This document shows, in pieces, positions 5,551-12,061 of a stretch of 23,250 nt of DNA; the first letter of the stretch is position 1, and each line of letters begins with the position of its first letter. Made by a program: the position numbers and the translations under genes. Source of the DNA: a virus; IMG/VR virus record IMGVR_UViG_3300025131_004497, positions 1-23,250 of that record; one strand, written 5' to 3'. The notes beneath the pieces were generated by a model. It worked only from the letters and a program-made list of their open reading frames with translations, was not told where the DNA came from and did no database searches.

Positions 5551-6255
5551 ATGTACGTATACGAAACAACTAATTTAGTTAATGGAAAAAAGTACATCGG
5601 TGTTTGTGTAAACAGTGATGAAGGTAAAAGAAGGCGATATTTAGGTTCTGGTAAATTATTAAAATTAGCCATTAAGAAATATGGTAAGGAAAATTTTAGT
5701 AAAAGGATATTGAAAGAATTTGACGATAAGGTTAGTGCTAGAGCATATGAAAGAGAGTTAATTGAAGAGTTAGACGCTATAGACGACCCAACCTATTATA
5801 ATTTAGTTGCTGGTGGTTTTGGTGGGAGCATTAAAGGTGGTAAACTAACTGATGAGACGAAGAAAAAGATTAGTAAAGCGTTAACTGGTCGGAAACGTAG
5901 TAAGGAAACCATTAAAAAAGTTACTGAAAAGTTAAAGGGTTATGAGTGGACGGAAGAAGATATTGAGAAAAGGCGACAAGGATTAATTAAGTACCATCAA
6001 GAAATGACGGATGAAGCCAAAGCTCAACGAGGGTTGAATATTTCTAATGGTTTGAAGGGTAAAGAAGTAAAAGATAGTACTAAGATTAAACTGTCTAAAC
6101 GTAGTGCTAAGTTGAGTGAGGATGAGGTTAGAACCATTTTTTTAGATAGAGACGCTGGCATGTCAGGCAAAGAGTTATCGGTTAAATATGGGGTTGGAAT
6201 TAGTTCTATAAGTGAAATTTTAAATAGAAAAACGTATAAATGGGTGGAGATATGA
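5551..6255 (+). CDS. GIY-YIG homing endonuclease 2
   Basis: 234 residues. MYVYETTNLVNGKKYIGV gives the GIY-YIG pair at the very N-terminus, with YLGSGK and a long helix containing ERELIEE, then YNLVAGGFGG. The middle carries NUMOD3-type repeats (TDETKKKISKALTGRKRSKE). The C-terminus (KLSEDEVRTIFL...GVGISSISEILNRKTYKWV) is a helix-turn-helix DNA-binding module. The gene separates a broken from an intact copy of the thioesterase 5' end, and its TGA (6253-6255) overlaps the intact gene's ATG (6252). The endonuclease's last codons (GGGTGGAGAT) therefore supply the thioesterase's ribosome-binding site and start. Confidence 0.92.
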   Translation: MYVYETTNLVNGKKYIGVCVNSDEGKRRRYLGSGKLLKLAIKKYGKENFSKRILKEFDDKVSARAYERELIEELDAIDDPTYYNLVAGGFGGSIKGGKLTDETKKKISKALTGRKRSKETIKKVTEKLKGYEWTEEDIEKRRQGLIKYHQEMTDEAKAQRGLNISNGLKGKEVKDSTKIKLSKRSAKLSEDEVRTIFLDRDAGMSGKELSVKYGVGISSISEILNRKTYKWVEI

Positions 6256-6629
6256 AATTAATAAGTACCTTTGTAGTTAAAGCTAGTGACTTGGGGCTAC
6301 ATGGTAATTTGTTTGGTGGGCGAATGTTAGCCAAAGCAGATGAGGCTGGTGCAGCATTTGCATCTGAAGCCGCAAGGTCAACCATGCTTGTAACTGTATC
6401 CTTCGGTTCGGTAGAATTCAAGAGACCAGTCAAGTTGGGTCGAATAGTAAAGATGTATGGTGAAACGACAAAAATTGGTACATCATCCATATCAATCAAC
6501 TTAGAAGCTAGGTCATTCAACACATTTACAGGTAAAGAAACGCCAGTATTCTCAACAGATGCGGTATTCGTAAGAATAGATGACGAAGGTTCACCAATTC
6601 CAATAGATAAAACTAAGATAGATGGGTAA
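6252..6629 (+). CDS. Hotdog-fold acyl-CoA thioesterase (YciA-like)
   Basis: 125 residues, the usual size for a single-hotdog YciA/acyl-CoA hydrolase. The N-terminal LHGNLFGGRMLAKADEAGA (residues 16-34) is the family's G.LFGG.ML...DEAG active-site helix, with Asp30 as the likely catalytic acid. VTVSFGSVEFKRPVKLG and GTSSISINLEA follow in the expected order. It would hydrolyse acyl-CoA thioesters in the cytoplasm; substrate unknown. The start is inside the end of the endonuclease gene (ATGA overlap), implying translational coupling to it. The first ~25 codons appear to be a replacement for the broken copy at 5436-5512, so the protein may be a chimera. Confidence 0.85.
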   Translation: MKLISTFVVKASDLGLHGNLFGGRMLAKADEAGAAFASEAARSTMLVTVSFGSVEFKRPVKLGRIVKMYGETTKIGTSSISINLEARSFNTFTGKETPVFSTDAVFVRIDDEGSPIPIDKTKIDG

Positions 6630-7296
6630 GAAAGAATTAACGAAAGAAGAGTTAGAGCTTAAAACTAAAGCGCAATCTCTGACATCTGCGTTAAAGGTGT
6701 TATTAAATGATAGTCTCATGAGTTATGGCAGTTACAGGGAGTTAATTACCCCATTACTAAATAACTATAGGTTTGATATCACCAACCATATTAGTGACTA
6801 TGATACTAATCGTATCATGACTGAGAAGGGTTATGCATCCAGATATCAATTAGAGGAAGAGATAGAGGAAGAGATGCGTAAGGATATGGAAGCCAAAGAC
6901 TTGAATGAAGTGTTCGTTAACGAACTATTAGCCCAAGTGAAAACCAAGTACGATTACCTACCACATCTGGAGAAAGCCCTTGGTGCCAAGTTGGTGGCTG
7001 AGGTAAGAGGTGAGGAATACGTTAGTGATGAGCTTACTGCCGAGGAAACCGTTAATGATGCAAACGCTAACTGCTATTGTAACAAGGTTGTCGGTGCTGA
7101 AGCGTATGAGATTGACGATTGTTGTCGAATGAACGGTAAACAGTCATCTCAACAATGGGTTGGTCACAACAGTAAAGGTGAATTTTATGTTGAGACATGC
7201 TCATGTGGTATGATTTCAAAACCATATTTAGCTGGTGAACTACCCACCCACAGCAGAGCTGATGGGTTGGGCTTCAAGGGTCGCAGACTCACCTAA
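6622..7296 (+). CDS. Unknown Cys-rich protein with repeat-derived C-terminus
   Basis: 224 residues, overlapping the thioesterase by eight bases. The N-terminal 120 residues are strongly helical and charged (EELELKTKAQ, QLEEEIEEEMRKDME). A cysteine cluster follows (NCYCNK, DDCCRM, TCSCGM), plausibly metal binding. The last ~20 residues (GELPTHSRADGLGFKGRRLT) are encoded by hairpin repeat copy a, and the stop lies just beyond the repeat. The natural C-terminus was therefore probably lost or extended by the repeat. No known family. Confidence 0.7.
   Translation: MGKKELTKEELELKTKAQSLTSALKVLLNDSLMSYGSYRELITPLLNNYRFDITNHISDYDTNRIMTEKGYASRYQLEEEIEEEMRKDMEAKDLNEVFVNELLAQVKTKYDYLPHLEKALGAKLVAEVRGEEYVSDELTAEETVNDANANCYCNKVVGAEAYEIDDCCRMNGKQSSQQWVGHNSKGEFYVETCSCGMISKPYLAGELPTHSRADGLGFKGRRLT
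7235..7282 (+). repeat. Dispersed hairpin repeat, copy a (inside a coding end)
   Basis: GTGAACTACCCACCCACAGC...GGTTGGGCTTCAAGGGTC; identical to copy b at 9131-9178 except for one base (CTG versus CCG). It is read through in frame by the upstream gene. Confidence 0.85.
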
Positions 7297-7306
7297 TATA
7301 AATATT

Positions 7307-7337
7307 TTGCAACTGTCGAATATATTTCGTACCTTTG
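7307..7337 (+). promoter_or_regulatory. Bacteroidetes-type promoter
   Basis: TTGCAA (7307-7312), 17 bases, TACCTTTG (7330-7337), 19 bases before the YqeY start. CTAAAGGA lies in between as a possible ribosome-binding site. Confidence 0.75.
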
Positions 7338-7356
7338 CCATCTAAAGGACGTAAAA

Positions 7357-7749
7357 ATGCTATTAGAACAAATTACAGAAGACATTAAGACTGCTATGAA
7401 AAGCAAAGAACCAGCCAAGGTTCTAGTTCTTAGAACACTAAAGGGTGAAATCCAACGAGAAGCTTCAACACCAGATGACGCTAAAATCGTTGCATTGATT
7501 AAGAAGACCGTCAACACCATCAAGGAAACAACTAATGATGTTGAAGAAATTGGTATTCTTGAGGTTTATCTACCAACACAACTATCTTCAGTAGATTTAG
7601 GTGGTTTAGCTTACGAATATATCACTGAAAACAAGCTTGAAGGTGTGGCTGGTCTAGGTAAGACTATGGGACACTTCAAGGCGACCTATGGTGGTCAATA
7701 CGATGGTGGTGAATTAAGTAAAATCGTAAAAGGACACTTAGGGGTATGA
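7357..7749 (+). CDS. YqeY-like (GatB/YqeY domain) protein
   Basis: 130 residues; host YqeY proteins are ~148. The order of motifs matches the family: DIKTAMKSKEPAKVLVLRTL (9-28), the KK..NTIKE helix, EIGILEVYLPTQLS, and the C-terminal GLGKTMGHFKATYGGQYDGG that corresponds to the MG..M......G..DG segment. The domain is shared with the tail of the tRNA amidotransferase subunit GatB and is thought to contact tRNA; standalone YqeY is of uncertain function. A phage copy next to tRNA and IF3 genes suggests a role around translation, which is inference. It has its own promoter, and its TGA overlaps the start of the AAA ATPase. Confidence 0.82.
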   Translation: MLLEQITEDIKTAMKSKEPAKVLVLRTLKGEIQREASTPDDAKIVALIKKTVNTIKETTNDVEEIGILEVYLPTQLSSVDLGGLAYEYITENKLEGVAGLGKTMGHFKATYGGQYDGGELSKIVKGHLGV

Positions 7750-9098
7750 TTGGGATGGGAAAGGAAATGAAGAACGAGGAAATGATGGAAGACGCGGTGG
7801 TAAAGATTACGGAGATTCTTGTCGAAAGAGATGGGGTGTTACCTGACGAAGGGATAGCTGAACCTGAATTGACTGAAAGTGAAGACAAAGAGTCTGAAAG
7901 TAAGGAAAAGAAGGCTACCAACTTCAGTAATGTTTTTAACGTAACGCCAGTTGAAATGGCAATCATAAACCAATACCTATTTGACACACATTGTTCTGGA
8001 TTAGGTGATATGGATGTACCAAATTATGGTCATATCGGTGCAGATGGTAGAGTTAAGTTTGGTGGTTCGTTTGACCACAGTGGTGGATGGTGGTTTAACG
8101 TTAGTTTAACTGGCGTTGAGCACAAGTTGGTTATCCAGACTGTAACATATAAAGATAACTACGATAGACATCACACCCACGTGAACATAACAAGTTCAAG
8201 TCCAATGACATTCGACTCATTTACTGAGGTGTTCGATAACACTAAAAAGTTGGCTTTCAATAACTCCAGATTCAAAGGTAAATGCATTGAGGTCATTATC
8301 GATATGGGCGCTTTCCAAGGTATTAGAAACGTACCAATCAAAGAAGTTGTTGGTGACCTTGTATTGAACCGCACACAAAGGCGATTCATCCAACACTTTA
8401 TAAATCGTGTTAAACGAGGTAGCACAGCAAGGGTGATGTTCAACGGAGTTCCAGGTACTGGTAAGACTGAGAGCATCAGAAAAATCATCAAAGAGTTGAC
8501 ACCAACGTCAACATTCATTATACCAGTATTCAGTACTGTAAGTGACCTTAAGATGATTCTTGAGTGCTGTGAGATATTCGATGATGGTGTTGTTATTATG
8601 GATGACATCGACCTTTACATCGGTTCCAGAGACACAGGTGGTGGAAGTGCTAATCTATTGGGTGAGTTCCTTGCATTCTTCGATGGGGTTAAGAAACGTA
8701 AAATCAACCTATTAGCCTCAACCAACGATAAGAGTTTGGTGGATAAAGCCGCAGAAAGACCAGGTCGTTTTAGCTTTGTTATAGACTTTGATTACTTGGA
8801 AGATGAGCAAGTGATTGAAATTTGCAAACTACATTTGGACAAGAAATGGCAAGTACAGGAAGTGTACGATAAATTAACTGGTAACGTAAACGGTGAGCAG
8901 GTTAAAGTAACTGGTGCGTTTATAGCTAACCTATCAAATAACATCAACGAGATGGCTTTGGACGCTAACGAAGATGAAGACATCGATGCTTGGACGTTAG
9001 AAGATACAGTTAACTTGATTGAGTCACTATACAAAGGGTTCTACCAAAGTCAAACAAGTACGGAAGGGGTGTTAGGGTTTCAATTCGGTAACAAATAA
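7746..9098 (+). CDS. AAA+ ATPase (BCS1/FtsH-like module)
   Basis: 450 residues. An acidic, low-complexity N-terminus (residues 1-58, LTESEDKESESKEKK) precedes a ~170-residue domain of unknown type (GGSFDHSGGWWFNV). An AAA+ core follows: Walker A GVPGTGKT (234-241), Walker B GVVIMDDID (281-289), sensor 1 NLLASTND (N327) and arginine fingers ERPGRF (R338/R341). The lid region ends near residue 425. Such ATPases remodel proteins or complexes; the partner is unknown. Translation is probably coupled to YqeY by the ATGA overlap at 7746. In T4-like phages AAA ATPases serve as clamp loaders or helicases, but this core looks more like the classic AAA subgroup of protein remodellers. Confidence 0.85.
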   Translation: MIGMGKEMKNEEMMEDAVVKITEILVERDGVLPDEGIAEPELTESEDKESESKEKKATNFSNVFNVTPVEMAIINQYLFDTHCSGLGDMDVPNYGHIGADGRVKFGGSFDHSGGWWFNVSLTGVEHKLVIQTVTYKDNYDRHHTHVNITSSSPMTFDSFTEVFDNTKKLAFNNSRFKGKCIEVIIDMGAFQGIRNVPIKEVVGDLVLNRTQRRFIQHFINRVKRGSTARVMFNGVPGTGKTESIRKIIKELTPTSTFIIPVFSTVSDLKMILECCEIFDDGVVIMDDIDLYIGSRDTGGGSANLLGEFLAFFDGVKKRKINLLASTNDKSLVDKAAERPGRFSFVIDFDYLEDEQVIEICKLHLDKKWQVQEVYDKLTGNVNGEQVKVTGAFIANLSNNINEMALDANEDEDIDAWTLEDTVNLIESLYKGFYQSQTSTEGVLGFQFGNK

Positions 9099-9102
9099 CG
9101 AT

Positions 9103-9195
9103 ATGGAAAGAGTGTGCAAAACATGTGGGTGTGAACTACCCACCCACAGCAGAGCCGATGGGTTGGGCTTCAAGGGTCAACGCTCCGTCACATAA
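9103..9195 (+). CDS. Short ORF truncated by a repeat (zinc-knuckle start)
   Basis: ATG at 9103 reads MERVCKTCGC and then runs in frame through hairpin repeat copy b (ELPTHSRADGLGFKG) to TAA at 9193-9195, 30 residues in all. CxxCGC looks like the beginning of a zinc finger whose remainder was replaced by the repeat. The tail is nearly identical to that of the protein ending at 7296 because both are repeat encoded. Confidence 0.35.
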   Translation: MERVCKTCGCELPTHSRADGLGFKGQRSVT

Positions 9196-9196
9196 A
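9131..9196 (+). repeat. Dispersed hairpin repeat, copy b
   Basis: It combines the GTGAACTACCCACCCACAGC...GGGCTTCAAGGGTC body of copy a with the ACGCTCCGTCACATAAAA tail seen in copies c and d. This shows that all copies belong to one family with a body of ~48 bp and a tail of ~18 bp. Confidence 0.85.
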
Positions 9197-9202
9197 ATAA
9201 AT

Positions 9203-9233
9203 TTGGTGGTTTGGAAATAAACCGCTATATTTG
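9203..9233 (+). promoter_or_regulatory. Bacteroidetes-type promoter
   Basis: TTGGTG (9203-9208), 17 bases, TATATTTG (9226-9233), followed by AAGAGGATAAAATGG containing the start at 9257. Confidence 0.72.
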
Positions 9234-9256
9234 CAGTATCAAACTAAGAGGATAAA

Positions 9257-9533
9257 ATGGTAAACTTAAAAACGGAGTACAACCCAGAAGATTATACGGT
9301 AGGTGTACTGGTGGGAAGTTCCATCATTCAAGAAGTCTAAGCAAGGGATGCCTAAGTTGGTTAAGAACGATGATGGTACTTACCGAACAGTTACTAGTCA
9401 CATGCCTGAATTCGACTCTGTTGAAGATGAGCTTGTAACGGTGTTTGAAAATGGTAACATCTTGGTTGATTACACTTTCGAAGAAATTAGAGAAAGAGCG
9501 AGTATTCACGAAGAAACTCTGGAATTAGTATAA
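9257..9533 (+). pseudogene. Small gene with early +1 frame change, unknown
   Basis: The ATG at 9257 is well placed after a promoter and an AGAGGA ribosome-binding site and reads MVNLKTEYNPEDYTVG. In that frame the protein then loses sense and stops at 9341. The +1 frame, blocked upstream by a TAG at 9300, continues from GTG 9303 as YWWEVPSFKKSKQGMPKLVK and runs to TAA at 9531-9533. Joining at the glycine codon (GTA GGT GTA C) gives a continuous ~90-residue protein. Alternatives are independent initiation at GTG 9303, an indel mutation, or a sequencing error. No family is recognised; the C-terminal part is acidic (DSVEDELVTVFENG). Confidence 0.55.
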
Positions 9534-9534
9534 C

Positions 9535-9552
9535 TGGTGTTCAAAAACACCA
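9535..9552 (+). promoter_or_regulatory. Hairpin upstream of a start codon
   Basis: TGGTGTT (9535-9541) and AACACCA (9546-9552) form a perfect 7-bp stem with loop CAAA. It starts just after the stop at 9533 and ends five bases before the ATG at 9558, so it may shape translation initiation or mark an mRNA end; there is no T tract. Confidence 0.45.
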
Positions 9553-9557
9553 CACAT

Positions 9558-9704
9558 ATGGAGTTAGTGAAGAAGAATAAAGGGGTAATCGACCCACACT
9601 TCTCCAAAGATGGTAAGTTCATATCACCATATGCCAGATTTGAACCTACCAGTGAAGGATGGATAATGGCGTTGAAATTTTGTAAATTATTAGATGATGA
9701 GTGA
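9558..9704 (+). CDS. Unknown 48-residue protein
   Basis: ATG at 9558 to TGA at 9702-9704. The sequence begins MELVKKNKGVIDPHFSKDGK and ends LKFCKLLDDE, with a mixed basic and aromatic composition. It overlaps the next gene by 11 bases, the usual spacing here, which supports it being real. No domain is recognised. Confidence 0.55.
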   Translation: MELVKKNKGVIDPHFSKDGKFISPYARFEPTSEGWIMALKFCKLLDDE

Positions 9705-9921
9705 GAATGTAAATGAAGCTAAATGGATTGATGTTACGACACCAGCAAGATTGATTAAAACTTTCAGACTTGGTGAGTACCCAGAGTTGATTCATATTAT
9801 CAGGACTGGGTTTAATGATAAGTATATCGTGGTTTACGAGGATGCTTATGAACTACATACTGGGAAAACTGAAATGATGAACAAGGCGCAAGTGGAAGAA
9901 AAGTTTGGGATAACATTATGA
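9694..9921 (+). CDS. Unknown 75-residue protein
   Basis: Two consecutive ATG codons (9694, 9697) are possible starts. The protein contains ARLIKTFRLGEYPELIHIIR and a C-terminal helix AQVEEKFGITL. Its stop overlaps (ATGA at 9918) the start codon of a broken gene copy. This shows that the original downstream neighbour was a HAD-like hydrolase gene translated by coupling. Confidence 0.65.
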   Translation: MMSENVNEAKWIDVTTPARLIKTFRLGEYPELIHIIRTGFNDKYIVVYEDAYELHTGKTEMMNKAQVEEKFGITL

Positions 9922-10004
9922 GTCTATTAAAATCATTTGATAACGCCTATGCTGATGCTATCCGAAAAGGGTGGGATTACATCTATGTATTCATGCATAA
10001 ATAA
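9918..10004 (+). pseudogene. Broken 5' end of a HAD-like hydrolase gene
   Basis: ATG at 9918 reads MSLLKSFDNAYADAIRKGWD then YIYVFMHK and TAA. It aligns with the start of the intact gene at 10977 (MITRAFENAFRLKGEREWSY then IYVFIDLHST): same length, same F(D/E)NA and W(D/S)YIYVF landmarks, but well diverged. Homology ends at the HAD motif I strand (YVFID), the catalytic aspartate itself being lost. The ATGA overlap with the preceding gene marks it as the original start. The LAGLIDADG gene begins 45 bases downstream. Confidence 0.75.
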
Positions 10005-10025
10005 GAAGTTTTCAAGGTTACCCCA

Positions 10026-10036
10026 CATTTATATGT
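10026..10036 (+). promoter_or_regulatory. ATTTATATG motif before the LAGLIDADG gene
   Basis: CATTTATATGT at 10026-10036, 12 bases upstream of the ATG at 10049; the same motif and similar spacing as before GIY-YIG gene 2. Confidence 0.5.
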
Positions 10037-10048
10037 AAACGTAATAAT

Positions 10049-10996
10049 ATGGGAAAGGTAAAACAATGGACTAAAGAAGATGAGTCTTGGTTAATTAATA
10101 ATTATGGTACGGTTAATTTTGGGGAAATCCTTATTAAGTTAGGGAGAACTAAAAAAAGTGTGGTAGTTAAGTTAAGTCGTTTGGGTGTCACTAAGAGGTT
10201 TTGGACTAAAGAAAAGGAAGGGGTGTTAATTGATAATTATCATCTAGGTAGGGTTCATTGCGCTAATCTGTTAAATATAACCCCAACGCGAGTAAGTACC
10301 AAGGTAAGGCACTTGGGCTTATTTGTTCGCAACGTGGTTGATATTGATGAATATAAAAGTGAGGTGGGTTCTTACATTTTGGGGTTATTATGGGCTGATG
10401 GGTATGTGAATAAAATAAACAATTATATTGCGTTAACAGTGACTAAGGAGGATGGGTTGAATCTTAAAGACCTATTTCTTAACCTTGGGGATAATTGGAA
10501 GATATATGAGAATGATAGAACCAAATACAAAGGGAAAAATTCTATTACAATTGGATTAACAAGCCCAGAATTAAGTGAATTCTTGAAGCGCATGGATTAT
10601 GCAAATAAATCTACAGTTGGGGCTGATAAAATATTAGAATTTTTACCTAAAAATTCTCACCCCCACTTTTTTAGGGGGTTGATTGATGGTGACGGTTGTT
10701 TCTATTTTAATAGTAGGAATAGTTGTAGACAATTTACAATAGCATCTTCATACGACCAAGATTGGGGATATTTAGAGCGATGGTTAGTAGGTTTGGGGGT
10801 TAAATATACCGTGAATAGGTATAAAAAAAGGAATAAAAATACTGGTAAGATTAATGCGTACTCCACTGTACGAGTTTTGGGTGGAGAAATACTAAAATTG
10901 GGACTGATTTACGACCAATATGATAATATAGGGCTTAAACGTAAGTATGATAAATTTATAGAAATTGAAGAAAGTTATGATAACAAGAGCCTTTGA
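10049..10996 (+). CDS. LAGLIDADG homing endonuclease with N-terminal HTH repeats
   Basis: 315 residues. Two tandem Myb/HTH-like repeats open the protein (QWTKEDESWLINNYG...LGRTKKSVVVKLSRLGV and FWTKEKEGVLIDNYH...VSTKVRHLGL). The nuclease carries two LAGLIDADG helices, YILGLLWADGYV (~residues 109-120) and FFRGLIDGDGCF (~206-217), as in single-chain enzymes. The acidic residues that end each helix bind the metal for double-strand cleavage of a long target. The gene lies between a broken and an intact 5' end of the HAD-like gene. Its last seven codons (10977-10996) also encode the start of that gene in another frame. Confidence 0.92.
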   Translation: MGKVKQWTKEDESWLINNYGTVNFGEILIKLGRTKKSVVVKLSRLGVTKRFWTKEKEGVLIDNYHLGRVHCANLLNITPTRVSTKVRHLGLFVRNVVDIDEYKSEVGSYILGLLWADGYVNKINNYIALTVTKEDGLNLKDLFLNLGDNWKIYENDRTKYKGKNSITIGLTSPELSEFLKRMDYANKSTVGADKILEFLPKNSHPHFFRGLIDGDGCFYFNSRNSCRQFTIASSYDQDWGYLERWLVGLGVKYTVNRYKKRNKNTGKINAYSTVRVLGGEILKLGLIYDQYDNIGLKRKYDKFIEIEESYDNKSL

Positions 10997-11594
10997 AAAT
11001 GCGTTTAGATTGAAAGGTGAACGTGAATGGTCATACATTTATGTGTTTATTGATTTACATAGTACTCTAATCAAGCCGAACTACAAAGCTGGTGAAATCC
11101 TAATGGAGTTCTACGATGGTGCCTTAGAGGGGCTTAAAATACTTAATGACGCAAAGGACACTAAGATTATCATGTACACCTGTAGTCACCCTCACGAGAT
11201 TGAGGAATATAAACAACTATTCGCAACACATGGTGTGAAATTTGACTTTGTGAATGAGAACCCAGAAGTAACAACAACCCCACAAGGTTATGGTTGCTAT
11301 GATATGAAGCCTTACTTCAACGTATTGATTGATGATAAGGCGTCCTTTAATCCAGAAACCGAGTGGGATGAATTATTGGAATACCTTCATGGTAGATACG
11401 GTGCGCAGGTTAAAACCCCTGAAGACTGGTATAACACCACAAGTAAGAAAGCTGGTATAACCATTTTAGACCCTGATGGTTGGAGAAATGGTAGGTATGA
11501 ATTTGAGTGGTATGAAGAGTTGGTCACATACGAAGAGTATGAGAATAGACTAGCTCAATGCACCTGTATGTGGAAACCAATTGAACGTGTTTAA
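10977..11594 (+). CDS. HAD-like hydrolase (variant motif I)
   Basis: 205 residues from ATG 10977. IYVFIDLHSTLIKPNYK gives a HAD motif I of form DxHxT (Asp26, His28, Thr30) instead of the common DxDxT. IIMYTCS (Thr67 region) is motif II. YDMKPYFNVLIDDKASF supplies the motif III lysine (Lys111) and motif IV aspartates (Asp119, Asp120). The fold is that of phosphatases or nucleotidases; the His at the acid/base position may change the chemistry or the substrate. The gene starts inside the endonuclease gene and is preceded by a broken copy of its own 5' end. Its start overlaps the endonuclease by 20 bases, and its end overlaps the next gene. Confidence 0.72.
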   Translation: MITRAFENAFRLKGEREWSYIYVFIDLHSTLIKPNYKAGEILMEFYDGALEGLKILNDAKDTKIIMYTCSHPHEIEEYKQLFATHGVKFDFVNENPEVTTTPQGYGCYDMKPYFNVLIDDKASFNPETEWDELLEYLHGRYGAQVKTPEDWYNTTSKKAGITILDPDGWRNGRYEFEWYEELVTYEEYENRLAQCTCMWKPIERV

Positions 11595-11940
11595 AGTAAT
11601 CATAGCTGGTACCAGAACGTTCAACGATTATGACCTATTGGTTGAGTCTTGTGATAAGTTACTGGTCAACAAACACCCAAATATTGAGATAGTGAATGGT
11701 GGTGCTCGTGGAGCTGATAGGCTTGGTGGTAAGTATGCTATACAAAAGGGGTATAAAATGAAGAAGTTCGCTGCTGATTGGGACGAATATGGGCGCTCTA
11801 GTGGGTATATTCGTAACGAAGAAATGGCGCAATACGCAGACGCCCTAATTTGTTTTTGGGATGGGCATTCCAAAGGTAGTGGGCATATGATTAACTTGGC
11901 ACGTGAATATAAACTTAAGGTAAGGGTAGTTAAATATTAA
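11581..11940 (+). CDS. DUF2493 / YspA-like SLOG-superfamily protein
   Basis: About 119 residues. FKVIIAGTRTFNDYDLL (4-20), IEIVNGGARGADRLGGKYAI (35-54), ADWDEYGRSSGYIRNEEMA and ADALICFWDGHSKGSGHMI match the DUF2493 pattern throughout. It is a Rossmann-like SLOG fold predicted to bind a nucleotide-derived ligand, common in phages. The start is either TTG 11581 or GTG 11587; both overlap the upstream gene's stop at 11592-11594. No partner nuclease or effector domain is fused to it. Confidence 0.82.
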   Translation: MNVFKVIIAGTRTFNDYDLLVESCDKLLVNKHPNIEIVNGGARGADRLGGKYAIQKGYKMKKFAADWDEYGRSSGYIRNEEMAQYADALICFWDGHSKGSGHMINLAREYKLKVRVVKY

Positions 11941-11969
11941 CATTTCCAGCATCTTTTCCACATAACATA

Positions 11970-12017
11970 ATAAAAGACTTAAAAGAACAAATCGCCCCCC
12001 CCCCATATAAAAGACTT
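11970..12017. repeat. Poly-C tract between 11-bp direct repeats
   Basis: ATAAAAGACTT occurs at 11970-11980 and again at 12007-12017, flanking a run of ten C (11995-12004). The second copy runs into the -33 element of the next promoter. Confidence 0.85.
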
Positions 12018-12046
12018 GCTTTATCGAAAATAATTCAGTATCTTTG
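12016..12046 (+). promoter_or_regulatory. Bacteroidetes-type promoter plus ATTTATATG motif
   Basis: TTGCTT (12016-12021), 17 bases, TATCTTTG (12039-12046). Nine bases on, TATTTATATG (12055-12064) contains the start ATG at 12062. This is the one place where both motif classes serve one gene. Confidence 0.7.
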
Positions 12047-12061
12047 TTTAAAATTATTTAT

